Source: Symmachiella dynata (lineage in GTDB: Bacteria > Planctomycetota > Planctomycetia > Planctomycetales > Planctomycetaceae). Taken from it: a stretch of 64,000 nt of DNA. Location: the NCBI RefSeq assembly GCF_007747995.1, contig NZ_CP036276.1, positions 7,616,001-7,680,000 on the forward strand, in the 5' to 3' direction. The notes under the pieces are model-generated. The model saw only the letters and a program-made list of their open reading frames with translations. It was not told the DNA's origin and ran no database searches. Shown here piece by piece: positions 1 through 8,583 of the stretch (the first letter of the stretch is position 1; every line of letters begins with the position of its first letter). Position numbers and translations under genes: made by a program.

Positions 1-141
1 CTTACCTGGGGTGCGCTCACGTTGTTCGCGACCCCAGGCTACGATGAGTCACGCCTTCGGCGAAAATAATATTCCCTATTCCGTTAGACCTTCAAAAAAC
101 AAACGACTTCGTCCTCTAACATCCAAGCATCCTCGTGCGAG

Positions 142-1437
142 TCATTTCGTAAACGCGGCGTAAATCGCCCAGCCTCCAGAGGCGGTGAAAAACAATAGGA
201 TCAACCACAACAGACCAGTCGTCAACGGACGGTTACGATGCTCCTTTCCAATCAAACGGGCGGAACCGTTGAGTACCAATAACACCACTGCCAGCATGGG
301 CAGGAAGGCGGCGCCGACAATGGCGTATAGTTTTTGCATCTCCTTAAAACCGTACCACAGGCCGATCATGGGAATCGTGGCGATCAAGACCAATGCCCAT
401 TGATAGACCCGTGCAGTGGTCTCGACCGGTTGCCGTTCGCGTTCCCCATATTTTTCGTGCATCATGCCGGCGTAGTCGGCGAACAGATAAGGTATGCTTT
501 GCCAGACGCCGAGCAGGCTGCTGGTCACGGCTCCCCAGGCTCCAATAAGAAACGCCCAGCGGCCCACTGTTCCCAGCCGGCCTTGTAGTTGATCGGCCAA
601 CGTCACGATCAATCCAGCACCGCCGCCGGTTACTTCAATCGTGCTCCCGATAATCACCATGCCGATCCCGAAGAGGGCCGTCATCGTATATCCCACGGCG
701 AGATCGATGCGGCAGGTCTTTAGATATTCAATTCCCCGACGATCTTCCTCGCGAATCCAATAGCCGTAACAGAGCACTGTGACGGTTCCCCCCACGCCCC
801 CCATCAAGGCAATCGTCCAGCTCAAGCCGCCGTCATAGAGATGAGGTATCGTTGGCCAAACCAATCCGCGCCCGACGGCCCACCACTCAGTCGTCAACAG
901 GGTGGCCGTCACGAGCACCGTGACAAACATCACAGCGATACAAACACTCATCACTTTTTCAAACAGTCGATAGCCACCGAGGCGGATTAGGATCACGCCA
1001 ACGAGGCTATGCAGAATTCCATAGACGATTTTGCCCTTGGCTGCTGCTGTCAAACCGCCGGTCGTCGTGTCAGAGTCGGCGAACAAGGGCCAAATTGCGT
1101 TGGCGGTTACGCCGGTGGCGCTCATCAGGGCGGCTCCGACGAGAAAACTCCAAATCGCCAAATAAACAATGAACACGGCTTGAACCGTCCGGCCGAAATT
1201 AGCGACGCAACCTTCGAGCAAGGTCGTCTCGGTGGCCAGTTGCCAGCGGGCGAGTCCTTCGTTGAGGATGTATTTCAACAGCGCGCCGACAATCACCGCC
1301 CAGAGAATGGCGACGCCGAGGTGACTGCCTGTAAAGGCACCGGTCGCCAGATCCCCGGCGCCGACACCCGTAGCGGCGACGAGAATTCCGGGGCCGATGA
1401 GCTTCAGCCAATGTTTTTTGGGGGCGGGTTGATTCAC
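142..1437 (-). CDS. Nramp-related membrane transporter
   Basis: This is a polytopic inner-membrane protein of about 431 residues with roughly eleven hydrophobic segments. The pattern GPGILVAATGVGAGDL near the N-terminus is the first-helix signature of the Nramp (natural resistance-associated macrophage protein) superfamily. Classical Nramp Mn/Fe transporters carry the metal-binding DPGN motif in this helix. Here it is replaced by a glycine-rich G-V-G-A-G-D-L, so the substrate may not be manganese or iron. The open frame begins at a TTG (1449), but the GTG at 1437 is the more plausible start; neither has a strong ribosome-binding site. The gene is transcribed divergently from the DUF1501 gene. 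A related protein lies at 56161-57945. Family membership is fairly secure; the substrate is unknown. Confidence 0.8.
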   Translation of the reverse strand: MNQPAPKKHWLKLIGPGILVAATGVGAGDLATGAFTGSHLGVAILWAVIVGALLKYILNEGLARWQLATETTLLEGCVANFGRTVQAVFIVYLAIWSFLVGAALMSATGVTANAIWPLFADSDTTTGGLTAAAKGKIVYGILHSLVGVILIRLGGYRLFEKVMSVCIAVMFVTVLVTATLLTTEWWAVGRGLVWPTIPHLYDGGLSWTIALMGGVGGTVTVLCYGYWIREEDRRGIEYLKTCRIDLAVGYTMTALFGIGMVIIGSTIEVTGGGAGLIVTLADQLQGRLGTVGRWAFLIGAWGAVTSSLLGVWQSIPYLFADYAGMMHEKYGERERQPVETTARVYQWALVLIATIPMIGLWYGFKEMQKLYAIVGAAFLPMLAVVLLVLNGSARLIGKEHRNRPLTTGLLWLILLFFTASGGWAIYAAFTK

Positions 1438-1516
1438 AGCAAATTCCAACGGGGCGGAAAGGGCTTGAGCCTAATCGGTGATGTTTCATGGGGCAATGCC
1501 AACCGGTCGGGCAATA

Positions 1517-1590
1517 CCCCCCGGCGGAGCCGGGGGCTGAGGGACGGTGCATGGCCGGTTTTTCTCCCAGCCCCCGGCTCCGCTGGGGGG
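1517..1590. repeat. GC-rich inverted repeat, 23-nt arms
   Basis: The left arm (1517-1539) and right arm (1568-1590) are reverse complements with one mismatch, separated by 28 nt. The core is GGAGCCGGGGGCTG and its complement. The element sits between two divergent genes, so it is not an ordinary terminator for either. It looks like a dispersed REP-type palindrome, of which this window holds several families. Confidence 0.75.
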
Positions 1591-1673
1591 TCGTTGCGGT
1601 CAAGCGCTGTTGCCCAGGGGCTACCGGGCATGTTAGACTCATATCAACATTTGTTGATCCTCACGCCCCACAC

Positions 1674-3146
1674 ATGCGACGCCAACCGATGATCCCACCC
1701 GCCCCCTCCTTGCTGAAACATCCCACTGTCAATCGACGAGAGATGTTGCGCGCCGGGGGGATTGGACTGATGGGACTATCGATGTCCGATGTGACCGCCC
1801 TGCGTGCCCAAGCGGCACACACCGGCGCGCCGCAACCGCCGGTGAAATCGGTCATTTATATTTTTCTCTCCGGGGGATTGTCGCAGCACGAAAGCTTCGA
1901 CATGAAACCCGAGGCAGCCGATTCGATCCGGGGTGAGTTTCGCCCCATCGACACGGCCACCCCGGGCATTCAAATCAGCGAACATCTGCCGATGCTCGCA
2001 CAGCGGAGCCGGCATTGGGCATTGGTCCGCTCGTTGACGCATGGTCACAATGAGCATTCCAACGGGCATCACATCATGCTCACCGGCCGCAGCGAAATGC
2101 CGCGAGGGTTCAATCCCTCCAAGCCGATGCCGACCGACGACCCCACATTTGCCTCAATCGTCAGTGCCACCGTCCAAGGCAAAAACCATCTTCCGTCGGC
2201 GGCTGTGATTCCCGAAACGTTCATCCACGCCAGCGGCCGCGTCATTCCGGGACAGTTCGCCGGAATCATGGGTCCGCAACGCGATCCTTGGGTCATCGAT
2301 GCCGCTGCAAAATGTAAAAAGTGCGGCGCCTGCCCGAATTGTTTTGACCATCAACAGCGCGATTGGGAGCACACGGGCGATCCCGTTTTCGAGTCACCCA
2401 ACCTCCGCCTGCCCGACCAGTTGACATCACAGCGACTCGGACGCCGGTTAGATTTGATGCAAATTGTCGAAGATGGCCAACGACATCTTGATCGCGCCGC
2501 CGATGTCGCCGCCATGGATCGCAATCGCCAAACGGCGATTTCGTTATTGACCTCCGGCAAAGTCCGCAAAGCCTTTGACGTGCATGCGGAACCGGACGAA
2601 GTGCAAGAAGCTTATGGCAAAAACCGTTTCGGTTGGTCACTGCTCATGGCCCGCAGCTTGATCGAAGTGGGTGTGGGCATGGTGCAGGTGAATCTGGGCC
2701 GCAATGAATCCTGGGATACACACGGCAACATTTTTCCGCACCTTAAGAATCATCTCTTCCCCCCCACCGACCGCGCCGTCTCGGCGTTGATTGACGATTT
2801 GGAACAGCGGGGGTTATTGGATTCGACGTTGATCGTGATGGCGGGAGAATTTGGCCGGACCCCGAAAATTTCGCGACTGGCTCGTTTCTACAAATACCCC
2901 GGCCGCGACCATTGGGGAGCCGTGCAATCGGTCTTCTTTGCCGGCGGCGGCGTCCGCGGCGGGACGGTGATCGGTTCGACCGATAAAATCGGCGGCTATC
3001 CGCAGGACCTGCCCCAACGGCCGGAAAACATGGCGGCAACGATTTATGATGCTCTGGGGATTCATCGTGAAGCGGCTTGGTATAGCTCACTCAATCGCCC
3101 CCATTTTGTGTACCACGGCGATCCGATCGCCGGTTTGATCGGCTAA
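1674..3146 (+). CDS. DUF1501 family protein, Tat-type N-terminus
   Basis: This DUF1501 (sulfatase/alkaline-phosphatase-like fold) protein of about 490 residues is typical of planctomycetes, where such genes are usually found with cytochrome-domain partners. The sequence shows an N-terminal NRREMLRAGGIGLMGL stretch like a twin-arginine signal, the core GEFGRTPKIS motif and the C-terminal DHWGAVQSVFFAGGGV motif, so the whole domain is present. Starts at 1674 and 1689 are both possible; longer upstream reading frame is unlikely because it runs through the inverted repeat. An oddity is a C-x2-C-x2-C-x2-C cluster at residues about 214-223, where I do not expect cysteines in this family. The function of DUF1501 is not established. 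No cytochrome (PSD1-type) partner gene is adjacent. Confidence 0.85.
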   Translation: MRRQPMIPPAPSLLKHPTVNRREMLRAGGIGLMGLSMSDVTALRAQAAHTGAPQPPVKSVIYIFLSGGLSQHESFDMKPEAADSIRGEFRPIDTATPGIQISEHLPMLAQRSRHWALVRSLTHGHNEHSNGHHIMLTGRSEMPRGFNPSKPMPTDDPTFASIVSATVQGKNHLPSAAVIPETFIHASGRVIPGQFAGIMGPQRDPWVIDAAAKCKKCGACPNCFDHQQRDWEHTGDPVFESPNLRLPDQLTSQRLGRRLDLMQIVEDGQRHLDRAADVAAMDRNRQTAISLLTSGKVRKAFDVHAEPDEVQEAYGKNRFGWSLLMARSLIEVGVGMVQVNLGRNESWDTHGNIFPHLKNHLFPPTDRAVSALIDDLEQRGLLDSTLIVMAGEFGRTPKISRLARFYKYPGRDHWGAVQSVFFAGGGVRGGTVIGSTDKIGGYPQDLPQRPENMAATIYDALGIHREAAWYSSLNRPHFVYHGDPIAGLIG

Positions 3147-3219
3147 TGTTACGGCCAGTCTACGCTTGGCTGCGACGCATTGTCTGGATGAATTCCCCAC
3201 AGTCGTGAGATGGAATGCT

Positions 3220-4464
3220 ATGACCCTCAATTTCGATCCATATCGATTGCGCAGCGGTCTTGTTTCGCTGCTTGCCGTCTGGTTTCTAGTAGGAACCGCC
3301 TGCGCAGCTGAATCCGACGCCGAAAAACCACGGCAGCAGCGATTTATTTATAACTCCGACGCCAACCACATTTACCACTATAAGCCGGCGCCGATGAACG
3401 TGGCGGACCTGCAGGGGTATGTGGACGAAGTTGTGGGGACAGGGGTGACGACGTTTTTTGCCTCGCCCAACTGGGGCATGCCGATGGCCTATCCCAGCGA
3501 AGTCACAGAGATCATTGGCGCGCAGCTTGCCCCGGAAAAGCTGGCCGAGATGCGGAAGGCCAGCGTGACGAAAGGGAGCTCTGCGGAACGGGCACTGGCA
3601 AATTTTTACGGGTTCATCGATGCCGGCCATGACCCGTTTCGAATAATGATCGACCGCGCCCGCGAAAAGAAGCTCGAGGTTTTCATCTCCTACCGGCCGA
3701 ATGAAATCCACGATGTGCAAAACCCCGACAGTTTTATCGTCACCGATTTCTGGCGCGATCATCCTGAGTGGCGCGTCGGAAAGATCGGGGATGAAATCAG
3801 CCCGCTATTTGCGGAAATCATCGGCGGCAGTAAAGAGCACCGCGTGCATCCGATCGTGGCCTCCTGGTTTCCCGGAGCACTGAATTTCGCCATTCCCGAA
3901 GTCCGTGCGCAACGGTTGGAGGAACTTCGCGAGTGTTGTGAGCGGTACCCGATCGATGGATTGGATATCGATTTCCAACGGTTCCCGATCTATTTTCCAC
4001 AAGACGCCGGTGCAGAAAATGTGGAGACCATGACCGCTTGGATGCGAGAAGTCCGCGCCATGACCCGCGAGGTGGGTGAGAAACGAGGCCGGCCGTTGCT
4101 GCTTTCCGCACGTATCATGGCCCGCCCCCAACAAAACTTGGCCATCGGCCTCGACCCGGTCACTTGGGCCAAAGAGGGGCTGATTGACTTTGTCGAAGTC
4201 TCGCACTATTTGCGGAACGATTTCCCGCTGCCGATCCAGGAATACCGCAAACTCATGCCGGCGGAGCTGCCGATCTATGCCTCGGTTGAAGTGGAAAAGG
4301 AGAGCGACCGATATCGCCGCATCGCCCGCCAGTTGTATGACGACGGCGTCGATGGATTGATGATGTTCAACTACTTCACCCGCCGCGAAGGGGGCGTGGA
4401 ACCTAATTTCACGCTGTTTAATGAACTCAGCGACCCGGCATTGCTCAAGCCGGTTGCTCCTTAA
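3220..4464 (+). CDS. Secreted TIM-barrel glycoside-hydrolase-like protein
   Basis: This protein of about 414 residues has a hydrophobic signal segment (LVSLLAVWFLVGTACA) and is probably exported. The rest has the alternating pattern of a (beta/alpha)8 barrel. Motifs such as YPIDGLDIDFQRFPIYF (the acidic strand-4 signature of GH10-like and GH18-like hydrolases) and DGVDGLMMFNYF near the C-terminus suggest a sugar-active enzyme, but I cannot assign a GH family or substrate. The open frame extends upstream to 3166, but the ATG at 3220 directly precedes the signal peptide. It follows the DUF1501 gene by about 70 bp on the same strand, so the two may be cotranscribed. Confidence 0.6.
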   Translation: MTLNFDPYRLRSGLVSLLAVWFLVGTACAAESDAEKPRQQRFIYNSDANHIYHYKPAPMNVADLQGYVDEVVGTGVTTFFASPNWGMPMAYPSEVTEIIGAQLAPEKLAEMRKASVTKGSSAERALANFYGFIDAGHDPFRIMIDRAREKKLEVFISYRPNEIHDVQNPDSFIVTDFWRDHPEWRVGKIGDEISPLFAEIIGGSKEHRVHPIVASWFPGALNFAIPEVRAQRLEELRECCERYPIDGLDIDFQRFPIYFPQDAGAENVETMTAWMREVRAMTREVGEKRGRPLLLSARIMARPQQNLAIGLDPVTWAKEGLIDFVEVSHYLRNDFPLPIQEYRKLMPAELPIYASVEVEKESDRYRRIARQLYDDGVDGLMMFNYFTRREGGVEPNFTLFNELSDPALLKPVAP

Positions 4465-4579
4465 TTGCCCTCGTTGACCGCAACCCCTCCATCGTGCTTG
4501 CCGTTTGCGGACGATCCCGGCAGAATGAGACATTGAGAATGATGTTGCGTCTTGTTCAGTCGACCCGGAGCAAACCCCC

Positions 4580-6469
4580 ATGGCAACCAATGCCGTCTTA
4601 ATATCATTGTGTTCGTTCGCAGTGCTGATTTTGGCCTATTTTACTTACGGCCGATTTTTGGCGCGGCGCATTTTTCGTTTGGATCCCAACCGCCCCACGC
4701 CGGCGCATACCAAACAGGATGGCGTCGACTATGTTCCGACAAAAATCCCCGTCTTATTCGGGCATCATTTTGCCTCGATCGCTGGTCTCGGTCCGATTTT
4801 GGGGCCGGCGATTGCCGTGATTTGGGGATGGGGGCCGGCGGTGTTGTGGGTCGTCTGCGGCTGCATCTTCATGGGAGCCGTGCATGACTTGGGCGCACTG
4901 ACTGTTAGCCTGCGCTATCAAGGGCGTTCCATCGGCGATGTCTGCAGCGACTTGATTGGTCACCGGGCGCGGTTTTTGTTTTTGCTGATCATCTTTTTTC
5001 TGATGTCGTTGGCGATGGGGGCATTCGTCAACGCCATCTCGGCGCTGTTTGTTAAATTCCACCCCGGTGCGATCATTCCTTCGTTTGGATTGATGTTGGT
5101 GGCAATGTGTATCGGCATTGCCGTGTATCGCTTGCGTGTGGGGCTTGGCCCCGCGACGGTTGTGGGGCTGATTGCTTTTGGCGGATTGATTTATTGGGGC
5201 GTGCAACAACCGTTGCCCACGTATCAGTGGTTCGCCTCAGACGTCACGCAGCAGTTGCTTACCGAGAGTCGTAACGCGGGAGCCGATGTCGACCATGGTT
5301 CCATTGCTGCGGCTCAAGTCTTGCAAGAGAGCGGTCATGAATCCGCCGCCGCTGATCTGACAGCTGCTGCAACGACGGCCAGCCGCACGTGGATTTACGT
5401 GCTGCTGGGCTATGGATTCATCGCGTCGGTCCTGCCCGTGTGGTTGTTGCTCCAGCCGCGGGACTACATCAACAGCTTTCAACTTTATCTGGCGCTGGCG
5501 TTATTGGTGGCCGGCTTGTTGGTTGCCGCGGCGACGGGGTCGGATTTCAACGTGATTGATGCGGCCATGATTCGGGACGATCCGCAAATGGGAGCGCCGC
5601 CGATGGTGCCGTTTTTGTTTGTCACGATTGCCTGCGGAGCGGTGAGCGGGTTTCACAGTCTGGTTTCCAGCGGTACCACGGTGCGGCAATTGGATCGTGA
5701 AACCGATGCCTTGCCGATTGGTTTTGGCGCCATGCTCACCGAAGGGGCACTCGCGATATTGGTCATCATGGCCTGCGTTGCCGGATTGGGCAGCCAAGCT
5801 TGGGAAGCGGGTGGCGCGTATGCGAGTTGGGGCGGGATCGGCAAAGGAGGATTGGGCGTGCAGTTGGATGCCGTCATTCACGGCGGCGCCAATTTTCTAA
5901 GCGAAGTTGGCGTGAGCGAACGATTCGGACAAGCCTTCTTGGCAGTCACCATCGTGGCCTTTGCCATGACGACCTTAGATTCCGCCACGCGACTATTACG
6001 CTTCAACGTCGAGGAGATTTTCCGCTCGATCAAACTAGAACCGCTCGCCAACCGATATTTTGCCTCGTTGATCGCGGTGGGGGGCATTGCCCTGTTTGCG
6101 CAACCGCAAGGTGCGGCACTGTGGGTGTTGTTCGGCACCACGAATCAATTGCTTGCCGGTTTGACGTTGCTGACAGTGAGCCTGTTTCTCTTCAAACTGC
6201 GGCGACCGATTATCTATACGCTCATTCCGATGGGAATGATGTTGGTGATGACCGCCTGGGCCATGGCGATTCAACTCAAAGGGTTTTACAAAGACGAGCA
6301 GTGGCTGCTGTTTGGCGTTTCGGTGGTGGTTGTCTTGATGACGACTTGGCTGGTGATTGAAGCCATTTTGTCGTTCTGCCGGGGTCGTGGTGGGTTGAGT
6401 ATCGCACATGATGATGAGGACCCACACGACGACCAGTCGGAAGTCGTATCCGCCACTCATCTGGGATAA
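4580..6469 (+). CDS. cstA: CstA family carbon-starvation/peptide or pyruvate transporter
   Basis: This is a 629-residue polytopic membrane protein of the CstA family. In Escherichia coli, CstA and BtsT import peptides or pyruvate under nutrient limitation. Recognisable features are YFTYGRFLARRIFRLD at the N-terminus, VPTKIPVLFGHHFASIAGLGPILGPA in the first third, the FHSLVSSGTTVRQL region in the middle and the FAMTTLDSATRLLRF helix. A hydrophilic insert of about 60 residues around residues 215-270 (rich in Ala, Gln and Ser) separates two membrane blocks. A small thioredoxin-like gene follows after 40 bp. The usual small YbdD-type partner was not seen. The substrate in this organism is inferred only from the family. 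Confidence 0.9.
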   Translation: MATNAVLISLCSFAVLILAYFTYGRFLARRIFRLDPNRPTPAHTKQDGVDYVPTKIPVLFGHHFASIAGLGPILGPAIAVIWGWGPAVLWVVCGCIFMGAVHDLGALTVSLRYQGRSIGDVCSDLIGHRARFLFLLIIFFLMSLAMGAFVNAISALFVKFHPGAIIPSFGLMLVAMCIGIAVYRLRVGLGPATVVGLIAFGGLIYWGVQQPLPTYQWFASDVTQQLLTESRNAGADVDHGSIAAAQVLQESGHESAAADLTAAATTASRTWIYVLLGYGFIASVLPVWLLLQPRDYINSFQLYLALALLVAGLLVAAATGSDFNVIDAAMIRDDPQMGAPPMVPFLFVTIACGAVSGFHSLVSSGTTVRQLDRETDALPIGFGAMLTEGALAILVIMACVAGLGSQAWEAGGAYASWGGIGKGGLGVQLDAVIHGGANFLSEVGVSERFGQAFLAVTIVAFAMTTLDSATRLLRFNVEEIFRSIKLEPLANRYFASLIAVGGIALFAQPQGAALWVLFGTTNQLLAGLTLLTVSLFLFKLRRPIIYTLIPMGMMLVMTAWAMAIQLKGFYKDEQWLLFGVSVVVVLMTTWLVIEAILSFCRGRGGLSIAHDDEDPHDDQSEVVSATHLG

Positions 6470-6509
6470 GGTGGGTCCGACCAACTAGACGAAGTACGAG
6501 GAACCGGCC

Positions 6510-6989
6510 ATGCCGTCGGAAACCAATTCAGTCCCCCAGGTCTCGATCATCCTCATTCGTGAGACCGCCGAACAGATGTCCGGTAGCGGATGTTGCGGGC
6601 GGGTCGCTGGAGATCCATGCCTGACTGGCAGCAGAGATGCCTTTCAGGAAGTCCGCCGTCAGCAAGAAGCATTCGGGATCTTGCATCGGGCCGTGGTGGA
6701 GTTTTTCGCAGAGCAGCAGCAGCGGGGAGAATTGACGATCGTCACGGTCGATCCCCGCAATCAGCCGTATCTGATACCCAAGTTGCTGAAGGATGTGTGG
6801 CGGTACCGTCCCGGTTGGGGTAAAGGCTTGTGTTCCACGCTGCAGTTTTTTTCGCTGCCGGCGGTGATCGTCAACGGCCGAATTCTCAGCCGTCGCGGGC
6901 GATTGCTGGATCCTGATGCTTTGTGCCATGCAGTCAATGAAATTCTGACGGTATCAAAGGCACAATCGCTACGTCAGGAATACTCCTAA
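6510..6989 (+). CDS. Small thioredoxin-like protein next to cstA
   Basis: This soluble protein of 159 residues has a GSGCCGRV motif near residue 25 that places vicinal cysteines after a first beta strand (VSIILIRE), and a later segment (FFSLPAVIVNGRILSRRGRLLD) that resembles the cis-Pro loop and last strands of a thioredoxin fold. It is an assignment by pattern, not by a family signature I can name. It starts 40 bp after cstA with a GAGG element upstream, so cotranscription with the transporter is likely. A redox or regulatory role linked to CstA is possible but unproven. Confidence 0.5.
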   Translation: MPSETNSVPQVSIILIRETAEQMSGSGCCGRVAGDPCLTGSRDAFQEVRRQQEAFGILHRAVVEFFAEQQQRGELTIVTVDPRNQPYLIPKLLKDVWRYRPGWGKGLCSTLQFFSLPAVIVNGRILSRRGRLLDPDALCHAVNEILTVSKAQSLRQEYS

Positions 6990-7787
6990 CATGTTGGCAG
7001 TCTGATGATTTGCGTGAATGCAAATTTTGCTGCGTGATTCCGCCAAGAATCCAGGCAGGCAATCGTCACAGATGGCATCAGCGTAATAGATTAACCGCAG
7101 ATTTGCGTTAACGTTCGTTTTTGTCAAAGCAGACTCCTCTAGCGAGATAGCGGTGACGATTATTCAAGACGTCTCCTTAAACATTTCATTATGTCAGGGG
7201 TGCGCATCCAAAAAGTCGTGGACACTTAGTCGGCCGCTTCTTTCCTGCAAAAAGTTTGTCGGGGCTTGAATCGGTTTTCTGTCGTTGCCGATCGCAGCGA
7301 ATTGCGACAATGCTCATCCGTGCGAGGTGGTATGAGGAAACGTTGGCGAAGGACACCTCAGCGGTGCGCGTTCGCTGCCGGAAGTCGCACGATGCCGAAA
7401 ACGAACGCCCTGAGCGTTCGCCTTCGGCACAGCGCGGCGGCCAAAAATTTGTTGAGGCAGGGTTTCCAATGCCGGCTTCAAAACTCAGCGGCAGTTGTAT
7501 TTGACACTTCATGGTAAGTGTGAACGCCGACTGTCGGCGGGCCTTGAAACCGGCGCGGAATTGTACATTCTACAAAATTTATCGAATTGCCTTGGCTGAC
7601 GGATTTCTCGACGTATGTTTGCGTGTGGCGTTTTTGCCACGTGTATCGAACTGGGTGTTTGCGGTGAGTTCACCGCCGGTTGATTGTGGTACGTCGGCAA
7701 CATTTGTCGTCATCAAGTGCCCAGCTGCCGCTGAAGTGAAAATCTATTTCTCGAACAGGATCCGCATAGGGTCTAAGGAGTAAGCCG
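6990..7787. other. Intergenic region before csrA
   Basis: About 800 bp without a convincing gene. Short open frames exist on both strands but have no ribosome-binding site, no domain and odd composition. A weak stem (7008-7013 with 7020-7025, then TTT) could end the cstA transcript. The only strong structure is the nested hairpin at 7394-7428. The csrA promoter must lie in the last part, but I could not identify it with confidence. Confidence 0.5.
7394..7428. repeat. Nested GC-rich hairpin
   Basis: GCCGAA (7394-7399) pairs with TTCGGC (7423-7428), and inside it CGAACGC (7402-7408) pairs with GCGTTCG (7414-7420), leaving symmetric 2-nt internal loops and a 5-nt terminal loop. That is 13 base pairs with no T-run afterwards, so it is not a standard terminator. 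It may be a dispersed repeat or part of a structured RNA. Confidence 0.7.
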
Positions 7788-8021
7788 ATGCTTGTTTTGT
7801 CGAGACAACGCGACGAGAGCATCATCATCGGTGACAACATTGTGTTGACAGTCGTCGATATTCGCGGCGACAAAGTCCGTTTAGGCATTGATGCCCCCAA
7901 GGAAATCCCGGTTCATCGCCAGGAAGTCTACGAGGCCATCCAGCGCGAAAATCGCCGAGCTGCCGAACAGAGTTCCGATGATGGCGAAGCCGCGGCAAAG
8001 CCCGCGCCTTCAAAGAAGTAA
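7788..8021 (+). CDS. csrA: CsrA, translational regulator
   Basis: This 77-residue protein is CsrA (carbon storage regulator), an RNA-binding dimer that recognises GGA in mRNA leaders and usually blocks translation. The N-terminal [18 protein letters not shown], the central [17 protein letters not shown] and the EVYEAI segment are the family signature, including the VHR arginine used for RNA contact. The last 20 residues are an Ala/Lys/Pro/Ser-rich tail not needed for the fold. AAGGAG lies upstream of the ATG. The flagellin gene follows 560 bp downstream on the same strand. In Bacillus the CsrA-FliW pair represses flagellin (hag) translation, and the arrangement here suggests a similar control. 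No fliW gene is in the window. Confidence 0.95.
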   Translation: MLVLSRQRDESIIIGDNIVLTVVDIRGDKVRLGIDAPKEIPVHRQEVYEAIQRENRRAAEQSSDDGEAAAKPAPSKK

Positions 8022-8363
8022 GTCGAGGCCGTGGCTGCGATCAAAACGAATTCACAATCCTATGAATTCCGAATTCGCAACCAAAAAAAATCAAAACACA
8101 GATAAGTCTGCTAAATGCTGACAACACTGCGATTTGCATCACTGGTAACACGAAAACACGGATTGGGGATCGTACTGCTTAACGCATTACAAACACCGCA
8201 AGCGGAAAACTGTTACCAAAACTACCCATGTTAACTAAAGCATCAAGGTGATCGAGACGATACTCGATGAATAAGTCGAAGTCTCGCGCGAAAAATACCA
8301 TTGATGGTCTCACGCGTACTGGCAATAGAAATTGACAGTCAAAAACGTATGTGTGGGAAAAGT

Positions 8364-8391
8364 TAAAGCGACGTTTTCATTGTGCGTATTA
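8364..8391 (+). promoter_or_regulatory. Possible sigma-28-like flagellin promoter
   Basis: TTAAAG near 8363-8368 and GCGTATTA at 8384-8391 resemble the TAAA and GCCGATAA boxes of flagellar sigma-28 promoters, but spacing is one base long and the -10 box has several mismatches. A start just downstream would give a leader of about 190 nt. This is a weak candidate. The region 8022-8363 before it holds nothing else I could identify. Confidence 0.25.
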
Positions 8392-8429
8392 ATCTCGGCC
8401 CCCAATTGGCCAGCTTTCCTTCTGACAAA

Positions 8430-8574
8430 GGAAGCAAACCAGCATTACACGGAGTCGTGGGGTCGTTTGGTGAATCACTACTATTCCGTCAAGGAATGCG
8501 GAAACCACCTAGCAAACTCACGATTCCATCCCACCCGCTGAGAGCTGGTGAGGGATTAAACAAAGAAGGAAAGG
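8430..8574 (+). promoter_or_regulatory. Flagellin mRNA leader with six GGA motifs (putative CsrA target)
   Basis: GGA occurs at 8430, 8451, 8493, 8500, 8553 and 8568. The copies in ACAAAGGAAG and GTCAAGGAATG resemble the CsrA recognition core (A-N-GGA), and the last one lies inside the ribosome-binding site GAAGGAAAGG just before the flagellin ATG. CsrA bound there would block ribosome entry. csrA being the preceding gene makes this more likely, but binding is inferred. Confidence 0.5.
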
Positions 8575-8583
8575 CTGTTTGAC

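Noticed and set aside
1-141. Possible gene end at the left edge
   Set aside because: No frame with a recognisable product; nothing supported.
8321-8340. TGGCAATAGAAATTGACA as a sigma-54 promoter for flagellin
   Set aside because: The spacing between GG and the -12 doublet is 11 instead of 10, and the -12 box does not match.
8332-8541. Small open frame in the flagellin leader
   Set aside because: No good ribosome-binding site; the region is better read as an mRNA leader.
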